A DNA stretch of 64,000 nt, taken from NCBI GenBank assembly GCA_021292165.1, contig JAHFWL010000435.1, forward strand, positions 62,001-126,000, written 5' to 3'. Numbering within the stretch: the first letter of the stretch is position 1; the number at the start of each line of letters is the position of its first letter. Position numbers and translations under genes: made by a program. Shown here piece by piece: positions 1 through 11,088 of this stretch. Source of the DNA: Shinisaurus crocodilurus (Eukaryota; Chordata; Lepidosauria; Squamata; Shinisauridae). The notes under the pieces are model-generated. The model was given only the letters and a program-made list of their open reading frames with translations, was not told the origin of the DNA and ran no database searches.

Positions 1-290
1 AGCGCTTTGGAGCGGGAGGGAAGGAGGCTGCAGTGGTGCTAGGATACCTTGTATCTTGGCAGCATGAGTCCCCTCCTCGCCCCCTGGAACACCCCCTAAA
101 CCCCTTCCCCGAGGTTGCTTTTGTGACCTCAGGGAAGCAGCTGGTGCAGTTCTTTCTGCGCTGGCTGCAAGAGGGGAAGGGGGATCCAAGCATGGATCCC
201 CAGCTACGAGGTTGGAGCAATTTTCCGACCTCATAGTTGGGAATCCAAAAAATCCTATGACCGTCAGATGCTATCTAGCAGCCTGTTTAT
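1..290 (+). repeat. Unclassified GC-rich repeat, family A, copy 1 (cut by window edge)
   Basis: Shares an ordered set of blocks with 4735-5125 and, inverted, with 22230-22440: a G-rich gggaaggaggctgcag block, a block like 'aggatacc ttgtatc', a run of C-rich words, then two 'gacctca' words and a closing 'aatcctatg'. No coding frame is conserved between copies, so it looks like a non-autonomous repeat. The class is unknown and the left end lies outside the window. Confidence 0.5.
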
Positions 291-769
291 AGGGTTGTGC
301 TGCCCGAGGACTTAGGTAACCAGGACTTCCTCCCTTGGGGCTTTCCAGTGTTGCTGCCTTCTGAGTGCCTGAAAGCTAAGAGAAGAGTTTTTCTTGTTGT
401 TGTTAAAAGGACTTTTAACAACAACAAATCCAAACCAAAAATTCCTCTGTTAAACCTATTTCAACCCGAGGGCTGAATTCCATTACGGAGAAGCTCTTGG
501 GGGCCACATTCCAGTGGTGGGCAGTGCCAAAGGCAAATGGGCAGGGTCAAAATACCCACACTACCAGCCAGGCCCATAGCCAGCCTAAAGGTTCTGGGGC
601 GGGAGCCTCCAAAAAAGTAAGGGGTGGCAGTTCATCTGGTTTGTAGGCCTTTTAAGGACAAAACTGTAAACTGTTTTTTAATTATGTGTGTGTAAAAAAA
701 AATAGGGGGTAGAGAAAATGTAGGGGGCAGGCCCCCCCAGCCCACCCCCGGCTATGGCCCACTACCAAC
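291..769. other. No recognisable feature
   Basis: Contains poly-A and poly-C stretches and short inverted bits (for example an AAC/GTT-rich hairpin near 395-425). I see no gene and no repeat I can assign. Confidence 0.4.
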
Positions 770-966
770 ATATTTTAGCTTAAAGCACTTACTGCTGGTA
801 ACTAAGCCATAGCAGAGGAATTTCCGTCTTTGAGAATGGGGGGGGGGAACTACACAAATGCTGGGAAACCACCAAATGATCACTGGTCAGGGGGAAAGGG
901 TGTGGCTTTCTGGGGAACCCCAAAAGGCCACATTTGTCCCCTGGGCCTGAGGTTCTGCACCCCTGC
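770..966 (-). mobile_element. hAT-like non-autonomous element, terminal fragment
   Basis: Read on the minus strand it begins CAGGGGTGCAGAACCTC and continues with a 'gcccaggggacaaatg' block and a 'tttggtggttt' block. These match the left end of the element at 9353-10690. The far end is not found, so this is a truncated copy. Assignment to hAT rests on the terminal CAGGGGTG and on the relative at 9353. Confidence 0.5.
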
Positions 967-1044
967 TATCAGTTTGGCATTTTGCAGTCGTGAGATATGA
1001 AGAACAATATCCAGAGGGGTAATTGTGCTCATTTGTTAAGAACC

Positions 1045-1120
1045 AAAAAAGAGCCCTGCTGGATCAGACCAAAGGCTTATCTGGTCCAGCATCCTGTATC
1101 CCACAGTTGCCCATCCAATG
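1045..1120 (+). repeat. Short LINE/SINE-like fragment ('gctggatcagacc' family)
   Basis: The phrase 'ccctgctggatcagacc' followed by 'ctggtccagcatcctg' is a widespread reptile interspersed-repeat signature that I recognise but cannot place in a named family. A related, more decayed stretch lies at 24870-24985. Confidence 0.35.
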
Positions 1121-3589
1121 GTTTTATTACAACAAAAACAACAGCCTTATTCTGATGTATGGTATTGTGGGAAAAGAAAGGGGCATTATTCACACTCAAA
1201 CACATCTGTTTCAAAGCTACAGGGATTTTAACTGCAACAACTATAGCAATATCCACTGCATAAATCTATACCTTTGCTCTTAACTGCATGACTCCTGATT
1301 GCCAGTGAGCTTATGCCTGACCGACCACGCCTTCAGGAATTAGCTATAATTATGACCCTGAAGTTGTTTTCTTTAAAGCAGGCAAATCCCAGTACAAGCC
1401 TAGAAGTTGAAGGCAGCCTTTTGTGGACTGTGCTCTTGTAGACTAGAGTCCACTTCATCAGGAGAATACCACCATGTTCCTCTTGGTTGGTATGGCAAGT
1501 ATACATCTACATAGGTGTAGACAGGAGGTGGGTTGTAGACAATTGTGGTCAAATGGCAACGAAATGCAAAAAAGCACCCTCTGTCACACTTCAATTAAAG
1601 CTTAAAAATAAGCACGGTGGCCATTCACAACAGCAGGAATTGGTGGTGATAGCACATGCCAGGGTGGCCACTTACACATTACCAAAAAAAGAGGACACTA
1701 ATTTGCATATACTAATTTGTAAGTATACATACAAACTATGAATGGACAACTTCAAGGGGGGCATGCTGCTCTCCCTTCTTAGGATTCTTTCTCTTTAAAC
1801 CATTTTTGGGCTGCACAGCCCTTTAAATAGAGAACACCTTCATGGAAAGGACTGTCCTCTGACAGTTCTTCAAATAGAAGACTCTCCTCTGTAAAATAGG
1901 ACACATGGCTTCTCTGTAGCACCTTAAAGCACCCTAGCATTGTTAAAGATTCAGGACCAGAATCAAGAGCCAGATGGTAGATTCCTCAGAAGATAGAACT
2001 CCACCTAGGATTCTTAGGACGTTCAGGGCTTTGACATGAACAACATACTAAAAGGGAAACATGACATTAGGGCCTTTTAGTGTCCCTAGTGCAGTATTCT
2101 CCTGTGATCTTTTGTATTAGGTTGTGTTCCTGGTAATTTCCCACACACTCACCCATTCAGTTTGTTGAAATGAGAAGTGTGTGACTGACAGGTGATCTCT
2201 GCCCAAGCCACTCCTTCCCCATGTAAAGAAAGCACCAACACCTCACCTCACATGCTTATGAGCATTTGTGCCCATTCAAGTCTATGCAACCCTGCTGCTG
2301 CTGTTGCATCTTCTATTATGAGCCACAGTGAATGCTGGAACGCAAATGGAACCAAGCAACTGAGCATGGAGTAGTGGTAATTGTAGTTGTAATGAAAAAT
2401 AACAAATATGGAGTGTGGATGCTACACCACGGCTATAGCATAAACAAAGGAGCACAATTGATTTGCACGTATGCTCTGCATAAACTGAGCAGTTTAAAAA
2501 AATAAAATGGCTTCCCATGGGAGGACAGCATTTTTCAGAAAGGGAATGGCAAAAGGGCCGTTCCACAAACATCTCCAATCACATATCCAACTGTACCTAC
2601 AAATCAAGTGATATGATTGTGCAACACCAGTCCACAGTTCAAATGAGCGTGTAACAATTGCAATAGAAGCTCCACAACTTCCTAAAAACCAAGGACTGAA
2701 AAAAGCAGGAGAGTGCCTTTGAAAGGGGGGGGGGGCGAGAGAAAGAGGGAGGAATGTTGGCTGTGGAAATGGCACTGCAGAATGCATGGTTTGCATTCTT
2801 AACCACAAATGAGTGAGCAGTGGAATCCCTCCCAGTCAAAAAAGATGGGGGTCCTAAATGGGGGTGATAAAATAGTCATTTGTATCTGTCCTTAGAAAAT
2901 GGTTTGTTGGGGGGGGGTTGCTTTTTTGGCAGGTATGAGAAAGTAAATCAGACTGGTTCATCCTTTACAGGGGCAGGACATTGACCTACCAGAGGCTTCA
3001 AATTGCTGCACTTGCAGAACTGCAGACCTCCACAGTTGTGCAAGTGCGACTAATAATAATAATAATTTTAAAAATGAATGCATTTGCACGCACTGTGTGC
3101 ACAATTTTTAAAAGAAAAAACTGTTTGCCAGCCACTGACAGCCCCTCCAAGGTGCAGCTTCAGCACTTTGAAGGAGCTGTCAGTGGCTGTCAAAACAGGG
3201 ATCGTGAAAGCAAGCTGTCAAGCTGGCTTTTGGGATCTCCAAAAAAAAAGGTAATGGGCAAAAAAGCTGCAGCAAGCCCAAAATGACTCGCAATCATGGC
3301 AGGGAGGGGGAGACAAGTTAGTCCTGCCACGGTGTCCCCTGGGAAAATCGCAAAAGGATCAAGTGGGAAGGAGTGGGTGAACAACCCATGGAAAGCCTGA
3401 TTGTCTGTCCGGCGCACCGTGGGTTGCTCGCAGAACAACTTATTGCCAGGGTGGGTTGGTGTGACGTGTCCGTTGATTCAGGCTGTGGCCATCTCTCCAC
3501 CCCTTTCATTCTTCAAGAACTCTGCTGACAGAATCATCCTCTTTTCTTTGTGTGATGCCCCCCCTGTCCTGTCTGCCTCTTAGTCTAGC
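1121..3589. other. Intergenic, nothing recognised
   Basis: AT-rich unique-looking sequence. 1420-1470 has a weak similarity to the 'tagtccacttcatca' words of foldback family B. A run of ten G lies near 2730. Short open frames here have no family resemblance. No exon, RNA gene or clear transposon end is visible. Confidence 0.4.
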
Positions 3590-3654
3590 AGAAACTCCTC
3601 ACCCTTACCTTCAAAGCCCTCCATGGCCTTGCCTCTTCCTTATCTCTCTGCTTT

Positions 3655-3785
3655 CATAGATTCATAGATCATAGAGTTGGAAGGGGCCTACAAGGCCATC
3701 AAGTCCAACCCCCTGCTCAATGCAGGAAACTAGAGGAGGGGTCTCCCATCCAAGGAATAACCAAGCCTGACCCTGCTTAGCTAAT
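3655..3785 (-). mobile_element. CR1 LINE 3' tail, nested in L2
   Basis: The minus strand reads 'gcagggggttggactt...ccttgtaggccccttcc' and ends in 'tatgaatctatgaa', the short direct repeats typical of CR1 3' ends. Its upstream part ('cttggatgggagacc') is shared with the copies at 37656, 39645 and 56569, so all belong to one subfamily. Confidence 0.75.
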
Positions 3786-3984
3786 CCCAGACAGCTCTGC
3801 CGGTAACGTTTGCTTCTCAGGCTTCAGTGCGTCCCTCCTGCTCCTCCGATGATTCCGCCCTTTCGCCCATGCTACCTGCCAAACACCTGTGCAATGCTCC
3901 CTCTCTTACTTCTTTAAACCCCCTCCTCAAAATTCACCTTTTACATGAAGCCTTTGACAAAACTCTTTAGTCCCCATGGCCTAC

Positions 3985-4122
3985 TCCATTTCCCCCCAAC
4001 CTGGTGTCCTCCATATGTATTGGACAACTCCCATAATCCCAGCCAATGTAGGCAGTGGCGACTGGGGTTGATGAAAGTTGCAGTCCAACACATTTGGGGG
4101 GTGCTAGGTTGGGAAAGACTGC
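3985..4122. mobile_element. hAT foldback MITE ('ccagatgt...acaact' family), nested in L2
   Basis: The left arm 'ccccaacctggtg...ccatatgtattgg' and right arm 'ccaacacatttgggggg...taggttggg' are imperfect inverted repeats around a 'cagccaatg' core. The same arms recur at 5634, 16925, 29028, 35237, 53587, 61212 and 61975. Two of those copies have perfect or near-perfect 8-bp target duplications, which identifies the family as hAT. Confidence 0.65.
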
Positions 4123-4235
4123 CCTCCTCCTACTCAACCTAAGAACATGTAACTGAAATAAATGCATATTTTCCGCTGTTTAAGACCTACCACATCTCCC
4201 TTCCCTTACTCTGTTGTCTTCAGTGTCAAATATTA

Positions 4236-4459
4236 GACTGTAAGCTCCTTGGGGTAGGGACCTTGTCCTCTTGTATGTTCTATAACACCAAGACTGTAAG
4301 CTCCTTGGGGTAGGGACCTTGTCCTCTTGTATGTTCTATAACACCAAGACTGTAAGCTCCTTGGGGTAGGGACCTTGTCCTCTTGTATGTTCTATAACAC
4401 CAAGACTGTAAGCTCCTTGGGGTAGGGACCTTGTCCTCTTGTATGTTCTATAACACCAA
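4236..4459 (+). repeat. Tandem repeat, 56-bp unit x 4
   Basis: Four head-to-tail, nearly identical copies of a 56-bp unit that starts 'gactgtaagctccttgg' and ends 'ctataacaccaa' (4236, 4292, 4348, 4404). The unit is the 3' tail of the L2-type LINE around it, so the LINE tail was amplified locally after insertion. The uniformity implies a recent event. Confidence 0.9.
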
Positions 4460-4539
4460 ACACATTGATGGCACAGTAATAATAGCGTTTCATCTCCAAC
4501 TATGTATCTTACATTTATTTTACTGTAACAGTTGATTGT

Positions 4540-4566
4540 CTTTTCTTTCTTTCTTTCTTTCTTTTT
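4540..4566 (+). repeat. (CTTT)n microsatellite
   Basis: Short pyrimidine tetranucleotide run directly after the L2 tail. Confidence 0.85.
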
Positions 4567-4589
4567 AAAAATCCCTAGTAGTAGGTTGT

Positions 4590-4690
4590 TGTATCCAATG
4601 GGTTTTATCCAAGGTTAGTTGAATTTAAGTCCCATATTCATTTCAACGAGTCTACTCTATGTAGGAGTAACATTAGATACAACCCTATGT
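4590..4690. repeat. Foldback MITE-like repeat ('aagtccc' family)
   Basis: Left 'ttgtatccaatgggttt' and right 'ttagatacaacccta' ends are roughly complementary. They enclose 'taagtcccatattcatttcaa'-type words, cut here to short form. Related stretches lie at 9241-9336, 18201-18302 and 23165-23245. Confidence 0.4.
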
Positions 4691-4734
4691 ATTTAGGCCT
4701 AGACTTCATTTTCTACAGCTTTATTTAGGGCAAT

Positions 4735-5125
4735 CCAATCAAGGTGCTCGTAAGCCTCCAAACTTGGAGGATTACGGGCATCCTATGCAGAGCAGGAGGA
4801 GTGGCAGGGGCTCCGCACTCCTCCCACTCTGCACTTCTGCTAGATGGCCATTTTCAGCTGCCTAGCTGGGGCACTTCAGAGGGGGAAGGAAGGAGGCTGC
4901 AGAGGACACAGGATATGGCATATCCTGGCCTCTGCTGTCTCCTCCCTGTCCCCCATAATGCCCCCTTTACCCCCTCTCCAAGGTTGAGTTCCCGACCTCA
5001 GAGAGGCAGCCGGCATGGTTGTTTCCATGCCAGCTGGGAGGGGGATCGGAGCCCCAGCTCCGAGGTCAGAGTGCTGTCTCCGACCTCAGATCTGGGAGTC
5101 TGAAGTATCCTATGGTTCCCCAGAT
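4735..5125 (+). repeat. Unclassified GC-rich repeat, family A, copy 2
   Basis: The most complete of the three family A copies. It has an internal small hairpin (ggctccgcactcctcc region), the 'ggaaggaggctgcagag' block, a C-rich block, paired 'gacctcag' words and a closing 'tatcctatggttcccc'. It contains an open frame, but the other copies do not keep that frame, so I do not call a gene. Confidence 0.5.
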
Positions 5126-5630
5126 GCTGTCTAGGGGTCAGATGATCGCTCTTTTAATGTACTTTCACTATTGGTTTAAAATCTAGTGCATGAGAGAGTG
5201 GGTGTAATATTCCCATGGATAATACAGTTTATTAACATCAAGAGGGCAGAATGTGTGATGGAGCTCAGGACTCCGTGACCTGCTAATATTGGCCTGATTT
5301 TGTAACCAATAAATTTTAATTTATTGGTTTTCATATACAGACAATACACAATTATCAAAAATAGTAAATAGTTTAAAAGAGTATAAAAAAGTGTTTTGTT
5401 ATTAACTTAGTACCTATGTTAACTGTTTTGCATAGTACAAAATCTATCCTTTGTGAACTAATCAATATATTTTCATTTCTTTCTCATCTAGGTGCATATG
5501 CCAGTCCAGAAAGACACCTGATAATCTGGTCGTTGTAACCTAGATGGTCCCTTGTTTATATACATTATCAAGGGGAACCATGTTTCTATAAAAAATTATC
5601 TTCCTTGGCCACTCCTCTAATCAATTTCCT
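5126..5630. other. Nothing recognised
   Basis: AT-rich sequence with no gene, repeat or inverted structure that I can support. Confidence 0.4.
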
Positions 5631-5633
5631 AAT

Positions 5634-5772
5634 CCAGCCTTTCCCAACCTGGTGCCCCCCAGATGTTTTGGACTACAACTTCCATCATTCCCAACCATTG
5701 GCCATGCTAGTTGGGGCTGATGGGAGTTGAAGTCTAAAACATCTGATGGGCACCAGGTTGAAACAGGCTGTG
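5634..5772. mobile_element. hAT foldback MITE
   Basis: Left arm 'cccaacctggtgcc' with 'ccagatgttttggacta', and right arm 'taaaacatctgatgggcaccaggtt', fold back around an 'ccattggccatgc' loop. It is a full copy of the family described at 3985. Confidence 0.75.
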
Positions 5773-5839
5773 CTGTACATGTTAATTTTTTTTTTTACCA
5801 GTCCTGTTTGCCAAACCCTACCAATCAAAGTAACAATTA

Positions 5840-5920
5840 TAGCAGCCTTCCCCAACCTGATGCCCTCCAGATGCATTGGACTATGACTTCCATCATCCCA
5901 GCCAGCATGGCTGGTAACGT
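5840..5920. mobile_element. hAT foldback MITE, left half only
   Basis: 'cttccccaacctgatgccc' and 'ccagatgcattggacta' match the left arm of the neighbouring copy. It stops after 'cagccagcatggctgg', so the right arm is missing. Confidence 0.6.
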
Positions 5921-6617
5921 TGACCAATTCCTTGCTACCTCGATTTGTGCTGCTGAAAGCATGAGAGTTGTTATTTCTTTATGCTGTATCTGCCATTGGT
6001 TATCTGCAATGCATATCAATGTATATTGCTAGATATCTGTCAAGGAAATGATAGGAATTGAAGACAGGCATTTTAAGATTGGCGGTGGCGGTGGTGGCAG
6101 ATATTGTTCCTTTTCTTTGCATCACTTGTTTTTCAGTACCCCAAGAATGCACAATTCCAGTAATCTGCCCACTTTTCCACTTTGTTGACTGTCTTGTGCT
6201 AGAGGACACTTCCTCACTACTCAGCTATGTTAGCCAGTTTAAGATGACATTCTCAGCAACTGCTAGATTAATTCTCCTCATTAAAGCTGTCTGTTTAACA
6301 AGGCAATAGAATGCATTCCGTGTTTGTGCAGGGCTATTAGTATCAAGCCATTGCTACCCTCACTCATTTGAGGCAAGGGGCACACAATAAAACATGGCTA
6401 TTAAAACAGGGATGATATTGAGTCTGATAAGGTTCAGGAAGGCCTCTCTCACACAGGCATGAATTCAGAAAAAGGTGCCAAGGCTAGTACCTAGGGTTAC
6501 CCTGTGATACATCACCACACGTAACACAGTAGAGTGCACCTATCGGAAAAGATGCCATCCTTTCCCATGGCTTTCATTTAAAAATAAAAAAGTGCTGGGA
6601 ATCCCATCCAGCCTTGC

Positions 6618-6745
6618 CTTAAGGCACAACCCTATAACAAGTTTAGACAGAAAAAAGGCCTACAACTCGAAGCCTGCCCCAGCCAGCTGGGGCAGGCTCG
6701 GAGTTGTAGGCCTTCTTTCTGTCTAAATTTGCATAGGATTGCTCA
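6618..6745. mobile_element. Palindromic MITE ('ggcacaatcc' family)
   Basis: Long near-perfect inverted repeat: 'gtttagacagaaa..aaggcctacaactc' pairs with 'gagttgtaggcctt..tttctgtctaaa' around 'cagccagctgggg'. Outer ends are 'ttaaggcacaaccc' and a decayed 'ggattgctcagg'. A sister copy is at 18094-18200. The TAA/TTA-like borders would suit a PIF/Harbinger element, but that is a guess. Confidence 0.6.
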
Positions 6746-6975
6746 GGATAACCGGGTTCTAGCTCCCTGCTCAGCCATGAAGCTCACTGGGTGACTTTGT
6801 GCCAGCCACTGACTCTCAGCCTAAACTACCTCACAGGGTTGTTGTGAGGATTAAAAAAAAAAAAATCCCCCTGCAAGGAACCCAATAAAGAGGAGGACCA
6901 TATAAGCCACCTTGGATTCCTTGCAAGAGGAAAAAAGGCAGGATATACATGTAATAATAAATAATAAAAATAAAT
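6746..6975 (+). mobile_element. tRNA-derived SINE with BovB-like tail (Sauria-SINE type), 5'-truncated
   Basis: Begins within the tRNA-like head ('gggttctagctcc' resembles a B box). It continues with 'gccatgaa.ctcactgggtgac', 'cctacctcacagggttgttg' and the tail 'ccttggattccttgcaag', ending in an AATA-rich stretch. The body is interrupted by a poly-A run and a duplicated 'ctgcaaggaaccc' piece near 6863-6895. Confidence 0.75.
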
Positions 6976-9240
6976 AATTCCCACAAATGCCAGATATACA
7001 GGAACTGGCTGACAATAGTAATAGGGGACATTAGACATGATGTTAAATGTTTCTTTGCATTCAGCTGGTGTGGGGAGCTGGTCATTATCAGGCACAGAGG
7101 GGTAATTTAGCACTTTCCTCCCTTGCTGTGGTCCTGAGGAAAACTCCTCCTCTGAAGCTGGTATTTGCCTTGGGAAGGAATCCCCTGTGAGAGCTGGACT
7201 GACCCGGGTTCAAAAGCTTCCCTAGCCAATGACCCTCAGTCCCAGTCACGCAGGCGGAAGGAGGAGATAACAGCAGTTAATAAATATTAAAGAGTTTATT
7301 TGTAAGACCCAATTACATGGGATTAAGGCAAGCAATGCATCTCTTACTCACTACATCATTGCAGACTCAAATCCAATACCCCAGTGGTAAGGCTAGATGA
7401 AGTGAAGTCCAGAACAATAGACATGTCGAGTCGAGACGAGAGGAGAAGAAGAGAAGTGAAACTATCAACAAGTGTGTTAGCTTTATATCACAGACCCTGC
7501 ACCTATAAATAGGATATTACTCACCCCAGTTGTATAACCTATTCATCAACATGTTTATTCCAAACCTGTCCAAGGTTGCTGAGTCATATCACCTTGAGAC
7601 TATGTCTCGTGACCAGAAACCTTGTGTACTTGAACTCAAGAGACACCCACCATGTCAGGTGATAAACCTGATGTCAGGTGGTAATCTTGTTCTGCCTATG
7701 CAAAACCCAACATCCCCCAGTGGCCCCAAAGAGGGATTTCCTCTGAATGCAAATACCAGTTTGACAGGGCTGGCTCTCCCACTTCAGACAGCAGATCAGG
7801 AGGGGCAGTGGATCTCGTCCCCTACCTGCCACTGCCTCGAAACGCACCAGAATAGGCAACAGCTCCATGGAGCCCTGCCTGATGCTCTCTGGAGCAGCTC
7901 CTGCCCAAGGCCTCACTTACCCCTCAAAGTAAGGTACTGGGTGGGCAGGCTCCCTGAAGAGGCATGTTGGTCGCTTTTTTGCTCTGGCAAATGCCAGAGC
8001 GGGAAAGCAGCCAATACGGTTCTCTAGAATGACTAGCTCAATGCCTTGCTTTGAGTGGTCAGACAGACAGGTGTTCTGGAGCAGCCACCTGCCCAATGAC
8101 TTACTCTGGAGATCCTTCAGAGTGAGGCTTTGGGTAGTTGGGCTCCCCGGAGAGCCGCTGCAGCAGGGCGACAGCGGAAGAGCAGCCAGCGCACCTCTCC
8201 AGAGACCCACCAGGCCGAAATGCCTCCCGGTGAGGGATCCTGTGCCGCTGTGGCACAGACAGTCTCCATGGCTGCCTCACCCACAATGCCTGGCTCTAAG
8301 AGAGGGCCCCTCAGAGTGAGGCATGGGCGGGGGATAGAAATGGAGGGGACAGTGCAGGGGGCAGCACATGTCCTCCCACCTCAGGTAGCAGCACATCTTG
8401 CACCCTTACACTGCACTTTAAGAAGAGGGATTTTCCTCAGGAGCGAAGCAGAGGAGGAAAGCTTTAAATTCCCCCTCCATGCCTGCTGTGATCCCGATCA
8501 TTATCCGCTCAGCCACCGCCCAGCTGATGGCATTTACATTTGATTAAACCTGCAGGTTAAATGGAAAGATGCATTTTAACATCCCATCCAGTTTGGCCCT
8601 GAGATATCAGCTCTCTCAACTACCATGAGTGGGTGGTTCTCCTATCTCATAACAGGAGAGAAAACTGAGGCACAAAGAGAATGGTGCAGAGTGCAGGAAA
8701 ACAGAATCACAGGGCAGGAGAAATTAAACCAGGGCAACAGCATGTGGAAAGAGGACGAAGCAAGACTGGCAGGGAAAGGCTGTGATCTCTGCTTATATTC
8801 AGTCTCCCCTGCTTGCCTGGTCTCTGTGAACTCCATACTTTTCTTCTGCCTCTCTGCTTCTCCCTCTCCTTGTTTTCCTGCCTTCCCACCTCAACCAGCT
8901 ATTCTACATTAAAAAGAGCGTGCTTCTTGCACCTAGTATTAAACTTTCCCCAATCCATACCTGCACACAGTGCTATCCATCCTCAGTCATCATCTCCGCT
9001 TAAGGGATATTCTCTGTGTTACTGCAGTATAATGTATTGTAGAGACTGCTGTGCAAAATTATTGCAATGGGCACAGTTAAGAACCAGAAGGAAAGGAAAC
9101 CAAATAATAATTGCAGGGCAAGTTTGGCCCTTGATTCTGCCTCCTAAGGGCAGATCTACTTCTTTGGCATTCAAACAAACTTACATACTGCCTTGTAGTT
9201 TTGTTTTTGCTCAGATTATTTCATCTGAAATGTCATGTGC
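6976..9240. other. Intergenic, mostly unassigned; GC-rich 7736-8540
   Basis: The GC-rich stretch has several medium open frames (up to about 165 codons) on both strands with no family motif. 8110-8240 contains small internal direct repeats ('cagagtgagg' occurs twice). No promoter, exon or transposon end is recognised. It may be a decayed repeat. Confidence 0.35.
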
Positions 9241-9336
9241 TGCCAATCCCTTTACATGTTTACTCAGAAGAAAGTCCCACAGAGTTCAGTGGGGCTTACT
9301 TCCAAGTAAGTATTTATAGGATTGCAGCCTTAGGGC
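9241..9336. repeat. Foldback MITE-like repeat ('aagtccc...ggggctta' family)
   Basis: 'tactcagaagaaagtccca' and 'tggggcttacttccaagta' form an imperfect inverted repeat, closing with 'ataggattgcagcc'. This motif recurs many times in lizard DNA. Relatives are at 4590, 18201 and 23165. Confidence 0.5.
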
Positions 9337-9352
9337 TGAACTGGCCCTAAGA

Positions 9353-10690
9353 CAGGGGTGCAGAACCTCAGGCCCAGGGGCCATATCCAGCCCACCTGGA
9401 GACCCCCGGAGGACCACAACCCTTCCCCCTGGGCCCATCTCCTTCTCCTGACCACCAATCGTTTGGTGGTTTCCTGGATTTTGTGCATTTTTTCCCTATT
9501 CCAATACTGTCAGTAAGAGCTTTATGCTAAAACTAGCTGTTACCCACAGCTGTGCTCGTGTGGATTTTAGGATTTGGTAAAATGGAAAAGATACAGTGTC
9601 TCTGACTGAAAGTAATGTTTAGGCTGGGTGCTGGCAGCAGAAAACTTCTGACAGAAATATCTGATCTTAAAGAAAAATCAGGTTAATCCTGAGAGTCTAC
9701 AGGTGATGAAGAGTGACCGTGCCAAGTTTGGGGTAGATCCGTCAAAACATGATGGAATCTATGCGACGCCCCCCCCCCCAACAGTCAGTCAGTCATTTAA
9801 AAAGTTTCCCTCCCTGTTCACCCCCTCAGAGAACATTCTAAATGGCCTAGGGGAGATTTGCATACCCACCCCTATTGGCCCCTGCAGGAATTCATACAAA
9901 CATTCTAAGTGTCGTATGGGCTATTTGCATAACTGCTCCTATTGGCTCCTGCAGCAATTATGAGGTGAGGCCAATTTGCATAACTGCTCCCCTGTTGTTT
10001 TGCCCATAGGAGATATGAGAGTGGGGTGATTTTGTCAGCAGGAGGAGGAAATAAATTACCTCCAACGCAGCAGGTCTAGAAAGCAGAGGGTAGCAATGAG
10101 TGATTATATATATACAGTTTATTGTAGAGTAACAGAGTATATAATTGCAGTCTCCCTGTACAAAGGGAGCTTACCATACAGTAGTAGTAGCAGTTGTTTC
10201 TTATCCAAGGCACAGCAACACACAGTAGGAGGCTTGCAGCAACAAAGTAGCTACTGCAGCAACCCAGAGCACAGCTCAGCTGTCTTAAGTAGCAGTAACT
10301 AGCTGCCTCACCCTGTTCACAGGTGCAGGCAGTTACATGCCTTCGCTGTGAGTCAAAACTTACCACGTGTGATGTTACACAAAATACTAACAGATTTCCC
10401 CCCCTTTTTCACCCCCTTAGGGACGGAATTTCCCAAAACCCTTCCTTAGTGGGGCTCTACATCATAAAAGCAATGTCCCTTCAAAATTTCACGTTCCTAG
10501 ATTACACGGTTTGGAGCTGGGCATTGATGAGTCAGTCAGTCAGTCAGGACTTCTTTTATATATATAGATAGGCTGGTATTTTGTACCTGCCCCTTTTACC
10601 TTCAGACCCACCTGCCACTGGAATACAGTCCCTGAGAGCTTCTCCAAAATGGAATCTGGGCCTCGGGCTGAAAGAGGTTCAACACCCCTG
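9353..10690 (+). mobile_element. hAT-like element with internal insertion
   Basis: Left end CAGGGGTGCAGAACCTC and right end GAGGTTCAACACCCCTG are inverted repeats. Flanks are ccctaaga on the left and ccctacgg on the right, a decayed 8-bp duplication (6 of 8). No transposase is present. The middle part (about 9526-10570) looks like a separate later insertion. End fragments of the same family lie at 770-966 and 38385-38541. Confidence 0.65.
9526..10570 (+). repeat. Unclassified insertion ending in gtcagtcagtcag and TATATA
   Basis: Runs from 'aactagctgttaccc' to 'tcagtcagtcagtcagg...tatatatagata' and interrupts the hAT-like element. A GTCAGTCAGTCA word also occurs at 9783, so part of the segment seems duplicated inside. 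The start and end words are a recurring pair in reptile repeats that I recognise but cannot classify. A Helitron-like origin is possible but not shown. Confidence 0.4.
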
Positions 10691-10836
10691 CCCTACGGTT
10701 AATATAGCTGCTAGAAGCCTGATTTGGATCAGGGCTGCAGCAGTGGTACAGCCAGGTATTTTTTTTTTCATCCTTCCTCCCGATCCCATTTCCTAGAATT
10801 AACTCCCTTCCCCGCAAAGTTCTATTACCCACAGAA

Positions 10837-11088
10837 GAGAAGCAGTGTGGTGTAGTGGTTAGAGTGTTGGACTGGGACTCGGGAGATCAGGGTTCTAGTC
10901 CCGACTCGGCCATGAAACTCACTGGGTGACTTTGGGCCAGTCACTGCCTCTCAGCCTAACCTACCTCACAGGGTTGTTGTGAAGATAAAATGGAGAGGAG
11001 GAGGAGGATTATGTAAGCCGCCTTGAGTTCCTTGTAGGAAAAAAGGAGGGGTATAAATGTAATAATAAATAAATAAATAAATAAATAA
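10837..11088 (+). mobile_element. tRNA-derived SINE with BovB-like tail, full length
   Basis: The most complete SINE here. The head has an A-box-like 'tagtggttagag' and a B-box-like 'ggttctagtcc'. The body has 'catgaaactcactgggtgac' and 'cctacctcacagggttg', and the 3' tail 'gccgccttgagttccttg' ends in (AAAT)n. It is a transposed SINE, not a tRNA gene: there is no cloverleaf beyond the head and the body follows directly. Confidence 0.85.

Larger units (their letters stand above)
3590..4490 (+). mobile_element. Old L2-type LINE 3' region, interrupted by CR1 and MITE insertions
   Basis: The + strand carries L2/MIR-type 3' words: 'ttcaaagccctccatgg', 'ttcaccttttacatgaagcc' and 'ttagactgtaagctccttgg'. 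It is interrupted by a minus-strand CR1 tail (3655-3785) and a hAT foldback element (3985-4122). The last motif is amplified four times (4236-4459). The LINE is therefore older than all of these. No reverse transcriptase coding remains. Confidence 0.6.

Noticed and set aside
4236..4459. CRISPR-like array
   Set aside because: The units are contiguous with no variable spacers, and this is vertebrate DNA.
7530..9319. Open frames of 137-168 codons
   Set aside because: No domain, no conserved motif, several overlap on both strands. Most likely chance.
10837..10920. Possible tRNA gene
   Set aside because: The A/B-box-like head leads straight into the SINE body. It lacks a full cloverleaf and is one of several dispersed copies.
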